From Burkholderiales bacterium PBB1 (GTDB taxonomy: Bacteria > Pseudomonadota > Gammaproteobacteria > Burkholderiales > Burkholderiaceae_C), in contig NKIN01000003.1 of the NCBI GenBank assembly GCA_002255905.1, positions 99,925-163,924 on the forward strand: a DNA stretch of 64,000 bases. The letters run 5' to 3'. The notes under the pieces are model-generated. The model saw nothing but the letters and a program-made list of their open reading frames with translations. It made no database searches and was not told the origin of the DNA. Positions 54,677-64,000 of the stretch are shown one piece after another. The position numbers and the translations under genes are program-made. Numbering within the stretch: the first letter of the stretch is position 1; each line of letters starts with the position of its first letter.

Positions 54677-56302
54677 ATGATCCGCTGTGACCGTACCGCC
54701 GCCTGGGCTGCTCTGAAGGGGCACTTTGAAGCGCATGGCCGTGACTTCGATCTGCGTGTGGCCTTCGCGCGTGATCCAGGTCGCTTCTCGTCGCTGAGCT
54801 TCGAGGCACCTGGCGTCTTCGCCGACTTGTCGAAGAACCTGTTCGATGTGGCCACGCTGCATTTCCTGCTCGATCTGGCGCGCGAGTGTGGCCTTGAAGC
54901 GCAGCGCGACGCGATGTACGCCGGCAAGTCGATCAACACCACCGAAGATCGCGCGGTACTGCACACCGCGTTGCGTGCGCCGCGCGGCCAGGGCCCGCAC
55001 ACCGACGAAGTACATGCCGTGCTCGACGCGATGCTGGCCTGGGCAGAGACGGTGCGCGACACCGCTGCGAGCGGCATTCGCCACGTTGTCAACATCGGCA
55101 TTGGCGGCAGCGACCTCGGTCCGCAGATGGTCGTGCCGGCGCTGGATGCGTTCGTGCATCCGGGCCTGCACTTTCACTTCGTCTCCAACGTCGACGGCCA
55201 CGACATCAGCACGGTGCTGCGCCGGCTGAAGCCGGCTGAAACGCTGTTCGTCGTTGCCAGCAAGACCTTCACGACCCAGGAAACCATGGCCAATGCGCAG
55301 CTCGCGCGGTCCTGGTTCGAGGCCGAAGGTGGTACCGACATCGCACGGCATTTCGTCGCCACCACCACGAACGTCGAGGCCGCCGCGGCTTTTGGCATCA
55401 CCACCACCTTTGGTTTCTGGGACTGGGTGGGTGGGCGCTTTTCGTTGTGGTCGGCCATCGGGCTGCCGATCGCGCTGGCCATTGGCGCCGACCATTTCCG
55501 GGAACTGCTGACCGGTGCGCATGCGATGGACCGCCACTTCGCCGAAGCCCCGCTTGCCGCCAATGTGCCCGCGCTGCTGGGCCTGCTCGATGTCTGGTAT
55601 CGCAATTTCCATGGCGCCACCAGCCGCAGCGTGGCACCGTACCACCACGGCTTGCGGCGTCTGCCAGCCTATCTGCAGCAGCTGGAGATGGAGAGCAATG
55701 GCAAGCGGGTCGACCGCGACGGCGAAGCGCTGCCGTATGCGACCAGCCCCGTGGTGTGGGGCGAGCCCGGCACCAACAGCCAGCACGCGTACTTTCAGAT
55801 GCTGCACCAGGGCACCGATCTGATCCCGGTCGAGTTCCTGCTCGTGCGCCGGCCGACCTTCGGCAGCGCCGGGCTCAATGACGATCTGACAGCGCGCCTC
55901 GAGCGCCAGCAGACACTGCTGCTGGCCAACGGGCTCGCGCAGTCGCAGGCCTTGATGTGCGGCAAGACCGCCGAGCAGGCGTTGGCCGACAGGCCTTTGC
56001 CGGCCTCTGCGCAAGCCGATGCCGCCACGCTGGCGCGCCACCGCAGCTTCCCCGGCAACCGGCCCAGCACCACCTTGCTGCTCGACCGCCTGACGCCGCA
56101 CAGCCTGGGTGCCCTGATCGCGCTGTACGAGCACCGCGTGTTCACCAGCGGTGCACTGTGGGGCATCAACAGCTTCGATCAGTGGGGTGTCGAGCTGGGC
56201 AAGGTGCTGTGCCGTGATCTGCTGCCCAGGCTCACGGCCGAGGCCTCTCCGGAGGGGCTGGATGCATCGACGGCCGGCCTGATTGCGCGACTGCGCTCCT
56301 GA
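54677..56302 (+). CDS. pgi: Glucose-6-phosphate isomerase
   Basis: Pgi interconverts glucose 6-phosphate and fructose 6-phosphate. The 541-aa product has NIGIGGSDLGPQMV (phosphate loop), VASKTFTTQETM, FGFWDWVGGRFSLWSAIGLP, and the signature GTNSQHAYFQMLHQGT containing the active-site His. Near the end is WGINSFDQWGVELGK with the catalytic Lys. It is grouped with zwf and tal, a set that links glycolysis and the pentose-phosphate pathway. Confidence 0.97.
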   Translation: MIRCDRTAAWAALKGHFEAHGRDFDLRVAFARDPGRFSSLSFEAPGVFADLSKNLFDVATLHFLLDLARECGLEAQRDAMYAGKSINTTEDRAVLHTALRAPRGQGPHTDEVHAVLDAMLAWAETVRDTAASGIRHVVNIGIGGSDLGPQMVVPALDAFVHPGLHFHFVSNVDGHDISTVLRRLKPAETLFVVASKTFTTQETMANAQLARSWFEAEGGTDIARHFVATTTNVEAAAAFGITTTFGFWDWVGGRFSLWSAIGLPIALAIGADHFRELLTGAHAMDRHFAEAPLAANVPALLGLLDVWYRNFHGATSRSVAPYHHGLRRLPAYLQQLEMESNGKRVDRDGEALPYATSPVVWGEPGTNSQHAYFQMLHQGTDLIPVEFLLVRRPTFGSAGLNDDLTARLERQQTLLLANGLAQSQALMCGKTAEQALADRPLPASAQADAATLARHRSFPGNRPSTTLLLDRLTPHSLGALIALYEHRVFTSGALWGINSFDQWGVELGKVLCRDLLPRLTAEASPEGLDASTAGLIARLRS

Positions 56303-56304
56303 AC

Positions 56305-56946
56305 TTGGGTGAGAGCCGAGAGCGGCCCACCACCATCGTCTGGGACTTCGGCGGTGTGCTGTTTCGCTGGGACCCGGCCGCGCTGATCGCGCGGACACTG
56401 CCGCATCGCCTCAGCGACGATCACGGCGCACAGCACTGGAAGCATCAGTTCTTTGCTCGGCCCGACGGCGAGTGGGTCGCCTTCGATCGCGGCACGCTCG
56501 GCGTGGACGACGTGGTGACCGGCATTGCGCTGCGCCTAGCCTGGCCGCAGGCCGAGGTGCGTGCCGTGGTGGATGCGGTCCCCGATGAACTGCAGCCCAT
56601 CGACGGCAGTGTGCGCTTGCTGCGGACCCTGCAACAGCGCGGGCACCGCTTGCATTTCCTGTCGAACATGCCGGCCCCGCTGGCCGAGCATCTGCAGCGC
56701 CAGCATGCGTTTTTGGGGTTGTTCGCCAGCGGGATCTATTCGTCGCAGGTGCAGCTCGTCAAGCCTGAGCCTGCCATCTATGCGCGGGCTCAACAGCTTT
56801 TGGGGCTTGACCCGGCTGCCACGCTGTTCATCGACGACCACCCGGACAACATCGAGGCAGCGCAGCACCACGGCTGGCAGGCGCGTCTGTTCACCGGGCC
56901 TGAAGCGCTGGCGGTCGAGTTGCGCGAACTCGAACTGATCGACTGA
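56305..56946 (+). CDS. HAD-superfamily phosphatase, YihX-like
   Basis: A 213-aa haloacid-dehalogenase-type hydrolase. Motif I is VWDFGGVLFRW with the nucleophile Asp14 and Gly at +2, as in the YihX/HAD-IA branch. Motif II is HFLSNMP, motif III the Lys in VQLVKPEPAIY, and motif IV FIDDHPDNIEAA. YihX of Escherichia coli is a glucose-1-phosphatase, and the position right after pgi makes a sugar-phosphate substrate plausible, but this is inference. The start is TTG at 56305, 2 bases after the pgi stop; no in-frame ATG lies before motif I. It converges with the amidohydrolase gene. Confidence 0.82.
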   Translation: MGESRERPTTIVWDFGGVLFRWDPAALIARTLPHRLSDDHGAQHWKHQFFARPDGEWVAFDRGTLGVDDVVTGIALRLAWPQAEVRAVVDAVPDELQPIDGSVRLLRTLQQRGHRLHFLSNMPAPLAEHLQRQHAFLGLFASGIYSSQVQLVKPEPAIYARAQQLLGLDPAATLFIDDHPDNIEAAQHHGWQARLFTGPEALAVELRELELID

Positions 56947-56971
56947 CGCCGCCGAAGAGGTCGGGTGGCTT

Positions 56972-58168
56972 TTAGCGGCGTGGCTGCGCAAGCCACTGCT
57001 CGGCCATGCGCACCCACAGCGTCGCGCCCAGCGGGATCAGCGCGTCGTTGAAGTCGTAGCTCGGGTTGTGCAGCATGCACGGGCCGAGGCCATGCCCTGA
57101 TTGCCGGTGTCCGCCGTCGCCGTTGCCCATCACGAAGTAGGCGCCGGGGATGGCTTGCAGGTAGTAGGCGAAGTCTTCGGCACCCATCGTCGGCTCGAAC
57201 TCGAGCACGTGGTCGGCGCCGACCAGGTCGGTCATCACGCGGCGCGCGAACGTGGTTTCGTCGGGGTGGTTGATCGTTGGCGGGTAATTGCGGCTGAACT
57301 CGAATTCGCAGCTCACCCCGAAGGCCGCACAGGTGTGCTGTGTGATCTGCTCCATGCGCTGCTCGATCAGGTCCAGCACCTCCAGCGTGAAGGTGCGCAC
57401 CGTGCCCTGGATCTCGCAGGTGTCGGGCACCACATTGGTGGCTTCGCCGGTGTGGATCATCGTCACCGAGATCACCCCCGCGTCGATCGGGCGCTTGTTG
57501 CGGGTGATGATGGTCTGGAAGGCCTGCACCAGCTGGCAGGCCACCGGCACCGGGTCCAGCCCCAGGTTCGGCATGGCCGCATGTGACCCCTTGCCGCGCA
57601 GCGTGATGCGGAATTCATTGCTGCTGGCGAAACATGGCCCGTTCTTGATCGCGAACTGGCCGCAGGGGATACCCGGCCAGTTGTGCACGCCGAAGATTGC
57701 CTCCATCGGGAATTTCTCGAACAAGCCGTCGGCAATCATCTCGCGCGCGCCGCCACCGCCTTCCTCGGCCGGCTGGAACACCAGGTACACCGTGCCGTCG
57801 TAGTTCCGGTGCCGCGCCAGGTGTTTTGCAGCGGCCAGCAGCATCGTGGTGTGGCCGTCATGGCCACAGGCGTGCATCCTGCCGGCGTGGCGGCTCGCGT
57901 GCGCGAACTGGTTGCGTTCGGTCATCGGCAGCGCATCCATGTCAGCCCGCAGGCCGACCGCTCGATCAGAAGTGCCGCTCTTCAGGATCGCGACGATGCC
58001 GGTGGTGCCCAGCCCGCGATGGAACGGGACGCCCCACTCGGTGAGCTGCTGCGCAATGACATCGGCTGTGCGCCGCTCCTCGAAGCAGAGCTCGGGGTGC
58101 GCATGCAAGTCGCGGCGCAGCGCGGCCATGGCGGGCGCGTCGGTGACGATGGAGTCGATCAGGCGCAT
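56972..58168 (-). CDS. M20-family amidohydrolase (hippurate hydrolase-like)
   Basis: A 398-aa metal-dependent amidohydrolase of the M20D group, whose members cleave N-acyl amino acids or related amides. Metal-binding motifs are MHACGHDGHT (Cys101, His103), FQPAEEGGGGAREM (Glu135-Glu136) and the late MGAEDFAYY. GSHAAMPNLGLDPV marks the dimerisation domain, and the start has LHAHPELCFEE. Typical annotation is hippurate or N-acetyl-amino-acid hydrolase; substrate cannot be fixed from sequence. It is the only gene on its strand between zwf and the TetR gene. Confidence 0.87.
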   Translation of the reverse strand: MRLIDSIVTDAPAMAALRRDLHAHPELCFEERRTADVIAQQLTEWGVPFHRGLGTTGIVAILKSGTSDRAVGLRADMDALPMTERNQFAHASRHAGRMHACGHDGHTTMLLAAAKHLARHRNYDGTVYLVFQPAEEGGGGAREMIADGLFEKFPMEAIFGVHNWPGIPCGQFAIKNGPCFASSNEFRITLRGKGSHAAMPNLGLDPVPVACQLVQAFQTIITRNKRPIDAGVISVTMIHTGEATNVVPDTCEIQGTVRTFTLEVLDLIEQRMEQITQHTCAAFGVSCEFEFSRNYPPTINHPDETTFARRVMTDLVGADHVLEFEPTMGAEDFAYYLQAIPGAYFVMGNGDGGHRQSGHGLGPCMLHNPSYDFNDALIPLGATLWVRMAEQWLAQPRR

Positions 58169-58257
58169 GGCGAGGTGTTGTGCAGTCGGGCTCGGACCAG
58201 TTTAGCGAAGCCCTTGCCGGGCCGTGCCGGCCCTGGGCTGTGCAATGATCAAAACAC

Positions 58258-59340
58258 ATGATCCGACGCCGACACACCCTTCGTGCCGCCGTCGTGGCCA
58301 GCTTGCTGGCGGTCCTCACCAGTGGCTGCAGCAGCGTCGGTTACTACGCGCAATCGGTCAGCGGCCACCTGAAATTGCTGAACGCCGCGCGACCGGTGTC
58401 CGAGGTACTGACCGATCCCGCGACTCCCGACGCGTTGAAGGCCAGGCTGGTGCTGTCGCAACGCATCCGCGACTACGCCGTGACGGCGCTGCATCTGCCC
58501 GACAACGCCAGCTACCGGCGCTATGCCGATGTGCAGCGCAGCGCTGCAGTGTGGAATGTGGCCGCGGCGCCCGAGTTGAGTCTGACGCTGCGCACCTGGT
58601 GCTTCCCGGTCGTCGGCTGCGTGGCGTACCGCGGCTACTACGAGCGGGAGCAGGCCGAAGCCGAGGCCAAGGAGCTTCGCGCCAGCGGGCTCGATGCGGG
58701 TGTTTATCCCGTGCCTGCCTACTCGACGCTCGGCAAGATCCCCGGGCGCTACTTTGCCGATCCGCTGCTGAACACCTTCGTGCAGTGGCCCGAAGGTGAA
58801 CTGGCCCGGCTGATCTTCCACGAGCTGGCGCATCAGGTGGCGTTTGCACCGGACGACACCGTCTTCAATGAATCGTTTGCAACCACGGTCGAGCGCGTCG
58901 GAGCCACCCGCTGGCTGGCCGAGCGCGGCAGCCCTGCCGCGCGCGATGCAATGGTTCTGCTGGCATCGCGGCGTGCCGATTTCCGCGCGCTGACCACCAA
59001 CTATCGCGACCGCCTCAACGCGCTGTACCTGAGTTCGGTGTCGGACGATGACAAACGACGCGGCAAGGCGGAGCTGCTGGCTGCACTGCGCACCGAACAT
59101 GCGACCCTGAAAGCCGGCCCGTGGCAGGGATACACCGGCTATGACGCCTGGTTCAACGGGGTCAACAATGCGTCCTTTGGCATGCTGGCGGCCTACACCG
59201 AACTGGTCCCGCAGTTCGAACGTTTGCTCGCCGAGCAAGGCGGCGACCTGCCCCGCTTCTATGCCGAGGTTCAGCGCCTGGCCGCCCTGCCGATGGACGA
59301 GCGGCGACGCGCCTTGCTGCGGGCCGCCCCCTGGCCTTGA
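58258..59340 (+). CDS. Putative lipoprotein aminopeptidase
   Basis: A 360-aa predicted lipoprotein of the Aminopep (PF10023-type) family of putative zinc peptidases. The signal ends at the lipobox LTSGC (Cys24). GYYAQSVSGHLKLLNAARPV follows, the family start. The metal site is FHELAHQ (His188, Glu189, His192) with a further Glu in NESFA (Glu205). Similarity is to bacterial proteins of unproved activity, so the peptidase role is predicted from the HExxH motif. It diverges from the amidohydrolase gene and precedes the PHA-system gene by 42 bases. Confidence 0.83.
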   Translation: MIRRRHTLRAAVVASLLAVLTSGCSSVGYYAQSVSGHLKLLNAARPVSEVLTDPATPDALKARLVLSQRIRDYAVTALHLPDNASYRRYADVQRSAAVWNVAAAPELSLTLRTWCFPVVGCVAYRGYYEREQAEAEAKELRASGLDAGVYPVPAYSTLGKIPGRYFADPLLNTFVQWPEGELARLIFHELAHQVAFAPDDTVFNESFATTVERVGATRWLAERGSPAARDAMVLLASRRADFRALTTNYRDRLNALYLSSVSDDDKRRGKAELLAALRTEHATLKAGPWQGYTGYDAWFNGVNNASFGMLAAYTELVPQFERLLAEQGGDLPRFYAEVQRLAALPMDERRRALLRAAPWP

Positions 59341-59382
59341 GCACGGTCTCGCCAGACTTTCATTCTTTCCGGACTCTGTGTC

Positions 59383-59724
59383 ATGCCCGACTTCACCATC
59401 CAACGCGATCACTCACTGGGTATCGACGGCGCTCGGCAGCTGGCCCGGCACTGGGCCCACCACGCACGACGCCAGCATGAAATGGACTGTCGCATCCGAG
59501 CCGAGGACGACTGCGAGCGGGTGGCCTTCGAGCGCACCGGCGTGAGAGGCGAGCTGATCGCCACGGCCGACCGATTCAAGCTGACCGTGACGCTGGGCTT
59601 CCTGCTCTCGGGGTTCAGCGATCGCATCCGCAGCGAGATCGAGAAGAACCTAGACGCAGCGATCGCGAAGGCCACGGCCGCGTCGGGCGGCGATGCTGGG
59701 GCGGCGAAAGGCGAGTTGTCGTAG
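59383..59724 (+). CDS. Polyhydroxyalkanoic acid system family protein
   Basis: A 113-aa protein resembling the PHA_gran_rgn family found with polyhydroxyalkanoate genes. Matches are the opening FTIQRDHSLGIDGARQLARH, the central DRFKLTVTLGFLLSGFSDRI and the final helix RSEIEKNLDAAIAKAT. The biochemical role of the family is not established. No phaC or phaP is in the window, though a TetR regulator converges 17 bases away. Confidence 0.75.
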   Translation: MPDFTIQRDHSLGIDGARQLARHWAHHARRQHEMDCRIRAEDDCERVAFERTGVRGELIATADRFKLTVTLGFLLSGFSDRIRSEIEKNLDAAIAKATAASGGDAGAAKGELS

Positions 59725-59741
59725 CGGCGACAGTCGCCTGC

Positions 59742-60470
59742 CTACGAGGTCATGCGGCTGCTGGCGGTCGGTGTCGCTGCCCGGTGGGCACGGACCAGCG
59801 GGCTCGCAGGCGCCTTCGAATAGGCCTGCGCCAGCCCGAGCAAATGCTGCTTCTGCGCCGGTTCGAAGTACGGTGCCAGCAGGCTCAGCACATGCGACGC
59901 GCCACGCAGCAAGGCTGCGCCGGCGTTCTCGGGTTCGAGGGCGTGGCGCGGGTCGCGCACGTACTCGTAGCTGAGCCAGTAGGTTGACACCACGACCATG
60001 GCGGTTGCCACCGATTCGGCCTCCGGTGCCGTCAGTCGGATCGCATGGCCCCGGTCCAGGCCTGCCAATACCCGCTGCACGGCTTGTGTCTTTTCCTTCA
60101 GCACGTACTGGAAATGGGTTTCGATCCGGCGGTTCTTGCTGAGCAGATCGTTCAGGTCGCGGTAGAGGAAACGGTACTGCCAGATCAGTTCGAACAGCAT
60201 GTGGAAGAACAGCCACGCGTCCTCGACGTCGTGCACGTCCTCGGCCGCTTTCAGCAAGGCGTCGAGCGCCGCTTCGTAGCGGTCGAACAGCCGGTCGACC
60301 AGCAGGTCCTTCGCGGGGTAGTGGTAGTACAGGTTGCCGGTGCTGATGTTCAACTCTGCGGAAATCAGCGTGGTCGACACATTCGGCTCACCGAATCGGT
60401 TGAACAGCTCCAGCGTGACGTCGAGGATGCGCTCGGCGGTGCGGCGTGTCTTCTTGGCGGGAGTCGCCAT
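59742..60470 (-). CDS. TetR-family transcriptional regulator
   Basis: A 242-aa TetR-type repressor. The N-terminal helix-turn-helix spans about residues 8-55: RRTAERILDVTLELFNRFG and VSTTLISAELNISTGNLYYH with the Tyr-Tyr-His motif of TetR proteins. The rest is an all-helical ligand domain (ELIWQYRFLYRDLNDLLSKN). The ATG at 60470 was chosen; 60485 adds five residues. It diverges from a YadGH-like ABC exporter over 156 bases, the usual position for a TetR regulator of its neighbour; the target and ligand are not known. Confidence 0.85.
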   Translation of the reverse strand: MATPAKKTRRTAERILDVTLELFNRFGEPNVSTTLISAELNISTGNLYYHYPAKDLLVDRLFDRYEAALDALLKAAEDVHDVEDAWLFFHMLFELIWQYRFLYRDLNDLLSKNRRIETHFQYVLKEKTQAVQRVLAGLDRGHAIRLTAPEAESVATAMVVVSTYWLSYEYVRDPRHALEPENAGAALLRGASHVLSLLAPYFEPAQKQHLLGLAQAYSKAPASPLVRAHRAATPTASSRMTS

Positions 60471-60626
60471 GGCCTCTGGTCTCATTGCAGTCAAACGGCT
60501 GACCAAGGTAGCACCAAGTGGGCGCGTGTCCAGCCGCATCTGCCCTAGAGAAGAAAGCCGGATGCGCGCCAGGCCACGATCCTGCGCCAGCGCGCTCGGG
60601 CGGCACTGCCTACAATCCCGAGTTCC

Positions 60627-61598
60627 ATGCAGGTTTCTCCCCCCGGCCGCGCCGGCGCCGCCGTCTCTTTTCGCAGCGTCAGCAAGCGCTACAGCGGCTC
60701 TCAGGGCAATGTGCAAGCGCTGGATGGTGTCTCATTCGACATCGAACCCGGTGAATTCTTCGGCCTGCTGGGCCCCAACGGGGCCGGCAAGACCACGCTG
60801 ATCAGCATCCTTGCCGGGCTCTCGAAGGCCAGCGCGGGCCAGGTGCTGGTGCATGGCCACGATGTCCTCGCCGACTATGCCTCCGCTCGCCGCAGTCTCG
60901 GCATCGTGCCGCAGGAACTGGTGTTCGACCCTTTCTTCACGGTGCGCGAGACGCTCCGGATTCAAAGCGGTTACTTCGGTGCGCGCGCCGATGCCCGTGC
61001 CAACGACGCCTGGATCGATGAATTGCTCGAGAACCTGGGCCTCACCGACAAGGCCGATGCCAACACCCGGCAGCTCTCTGGTGGCATGAAGCGTCGCGTG
61101 CTGGTCGCGCAGGCGCTGGTGCACCGCCCGCCGGTGATCGTGCTCGACGAGCCCACCGCGGGCGTCGACGTGGAGTTGCGGCAGACGCTGTGGCAGTTCG
61201 TTGCGCGGCTGAACAAGGAAGGGCACACGGTGCTGCTGACCACGCACTACCTGGAAGAGGCCGAGGCGCTGTGCGGCCGACTGGCGATGCTCAAGAAGGG
61301 ACGGGTGGTGGCACTCGACCGCACCTCGGCGCTGCTCGCCGGGCGTGCCAGCACGATGCTGCGCTTCAAGCTCGACACGCCACTGCCTGCCGCCCTGCAG
61401 CCGAATGCACGGGTGACGGGCCGCATCGTGCAGATCAAGGCCCGCAATGCGGCGGAGGTGGAGTCGGTGCTCGCCACCTTGCGCGCGGCTGGCGGCCAAC
61501 CAGAGGATCTCGAGATCGGCCGCGCCGACCTCGAGGACGTTTTCCTCGAGATCATGCACGGCGAGCCGGCCGCCACACCGTTGCAGGTGCCCGCATGA
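60627..61598 (+). CDS. ABC-2 type exporter ATPase (YadG-like)
   Basis: A 323-aa ATPase of the ABC-2 (CcmA/NodI/YadG) class. Motifs: Walker A GPNGAGKTT, Q-loop GIVPQELVFDPFFTVRETL, signature LSGGMKRRV, Walker B VIVLDEPTAGVD and H-loop LTTHYLEEAE. A C-terminal extension of about 80 residues follows, with LEDVFLEIMHG typical of this class. It works with the permease that overlaps its stop. TACAAT lies 10 bases before the ATG and no ribosome-binding site is seen, so a very short leader is possible. The substrate of YadGH-type exporters is unknown. Confidence 0.9.
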   Translation: MQVSPPGRAGAAVSFRSVSKRYSGSQGNVQALDGVSFDIEPGEFFGLLGPNGAGKTTLISILAGLSKASAGQVLVHGHDVLADYASARRSLGIVPQELVFDPFFTVRETLRIQSGYFGARADARANDAWIDELLENLGLTDKADANTRQLSGGMKRRVLVAQALVHRPPVIVLDEPTAGVDVELRQTLWQFVARLNKEGHTVLLTTHYLEEAEALCGRLAMLKKGRVVALDRTSALLAGRASTMLRFKLDTPLPAALQPNARVTGRIVQIKARNAAEVESVLATLRAAGGQPEDLEIGRADLEDVFLEIMHGEPAATPLQVPA

Positions 61599-62386
61599 CG
61601 CCTGTGGCCAACGTGCCGACGATGCACCCGCTGGCCGGTGCCCGCACACTGTTCTACAAGGAGGTGCTGCGCTTCTGGAAGGTGAGCTTCCAGACCGTGG
61701 CGGCACCGGTGCTCAACGCGGTGCTGTACCTGATGATCTTCGGCCATGCGTTGGGCGACAAGGTGCAGCCCTTCGAAGGCATTGGATACACCAGTTTCCT
61801 GGTGCCCGGCCTGGTGATGATGAGCGTGCTGCAGAACGCCTTCGCCAACAGCAGCTCGTCGCTGATCCAGAGCAAGATCACCGGCAACCTGGTGTTCCTG
61901 CTGGTCACGCCGCTGTCGCACTGGGCGTGGTTTCTCGCCTACGTGGGCGCCTCGGTGGTGCGCGGACTGGCCGTGGGTGTCGGGGTGCTGGCGGTGACGA
62001 TGTGGTTTGCGCCGCTGCACCTGGCGCAGCCGGCGTGGATCGCGTTGTTCATTCTGCTGGGCGCCGCGCTGATGGGGACGCTGGGCTTGATCGCCGGCCT
62101 GTGGGCGGAGAAGTTCGACCAGATCGCGACCTTCCAGAACTTCGTCATCCTGCCGATGACCTTCCTCTCCGGTGTGTTCTATTCGATCACCAGCCTCCCG
62201 ACGCCCTGGCAGGTGGCCAGCCATCTGAATCCGTTCTTCTACATCGTCGATGGCTTTCGGTTCGGCTTTTTCGGGGTCAGCGATGTGTCGCCATGGGTCA
62301 GCCTGGGTGTGGCAGCTGCCGGCCTCATCGGTGCGTGTGGCTTGTGCCTGCATCTGCTGCGCATCGGTTACAAGATCCGGTATTGA
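61595..62386 (+). CDS. ABC-2 type exporter permease (YadH-like)
   Basis: A 263-aa inner-membrane permease with about six membrane segments. Landmarks: FYKEVLRFWKVSFQTVAAPV, LMIFGHALG, FLVPGLVMMSVLQNAFANSS, and near the end LPMTFLSGVFYSITSLPTPW with HLNPFFYIVDGFRFGFFG, close to the ABC-2 signature of YadH and NodJ. Its ATG at 61595 overlaps the ATPase stop by 4 bases. The pair lies between the mla region and ibaG-murA, and might share an envelope role, but that is inference from position. Confidence 0.9.
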   Translation: MTPVANVPTMHPLAGARTLFYKEVLRFWKVSFQTVAAPVLNAVLYLMIFGHALGDKVQPFEGIGYTSFLVPGLVMMSVLQNAFANSSSSLIQSKITGNLVFLLVTPLSHWAWFLAYVGASVVRGLAVGVGVLAVTMWFAPLHLAQPAWIALFILLGAALMGTLGLIAGLWAEKFDQIATFQNFVILPMTFLSGVFYSITSLPTPWQVASHLNPFFYIVDGFRFGFFGVSDVSPWVSLGVAAAGLIGACGLCLHLLRIGYKIRY

Positions 62387-62409
62387 GTTGCCTGAGCGAT
62401 AATTCATCG

Positions 62410-64000
<1,591 letters not shown>

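Overview
The window looks like a high-GC betaproteobacterial chromosome of the order Burkholderiales, probably near the Leptothrix/Rubrivivax/Ideonella group. This is inferred from gene content and order and was not tested by any search. The supporting order is mrcA divergent from pilMNOPQ, then aroK-aroB-dgt, gltBD, the mla operon with mlaA inside it, and ibaG-murA. No tRNA, rRNA, CRISPR array, insertion sequence or prophage was recognised. The only mobile-type gene is a degenerate RAYT-like transposase.

Layout. 1-6.8 kb: a type II secretion locus, with gspG-H-I-J-K-L-M-N and the start of gspD on the minus strand and a short gspC facing away. gspE and gspF are not in the window. 6.9-10.8 kb: a CobT-family gene with altered active-site motifs, ilvA, an unannotated small RNA candidate, an OsmC-family gene and coq7. 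11.2-19.9 kb: two porins, a DUF3047 lipoprotein and a five-gene peptide-type ABC importer (order B-A-C-D-F). 20.1-24.4 kb: lysA-lptM, cyaY and the penicillin-binding protein gene mrcA. 24.7-32.7 kb: pilMNOPQ-aroK-aroB-dgt. 32.8-41.5 kb: a minor-pilin operon (pilV-W-X-Y1-E-fimT) followed by the RAYT-like gene and a REP-like palindrome. 41.6-48 kb: gltBD. 48-52.1 kb: mlaFEDACB. 52.1-60.5 kb: zwf, tal, pgi, a HAD phosphatase, an M20 amidohydrolase, a lipoprotein aminopeptidase, a PHA-system protein and a TetR regulator. 60.6-64 kb: a YadGH-like ABC exporter, ibaG and the start of murA.

How the genes work together. Several blocks build the envelope: secretion of folded proteins (Gsp), type IV pili (Pil), phospholipid transport (Mla) and peptidoglycan synthesis (MrcA, MurA, and LysA for diaminopimelate use). 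Most operons are tightly packed with 4-bp start/stop overlaps, often using GTG and once TTG, which points to translational coupling.

Points most worth a second look: the minus-strand RNA at about 9586-9678, which has a complete promoter, three hairpins and a C-rich anti-Shine-Dalgarno loop; the CobT homologue lacking both conserved glutamates; the RAYT-like protein that has lost its HUH motif yet keeps an intact frame next to a REP-like palindrome; a PilY1 whose predicted calcium loop is degenerate; and a 13-codon upstream frame overlapping the mlaF start.
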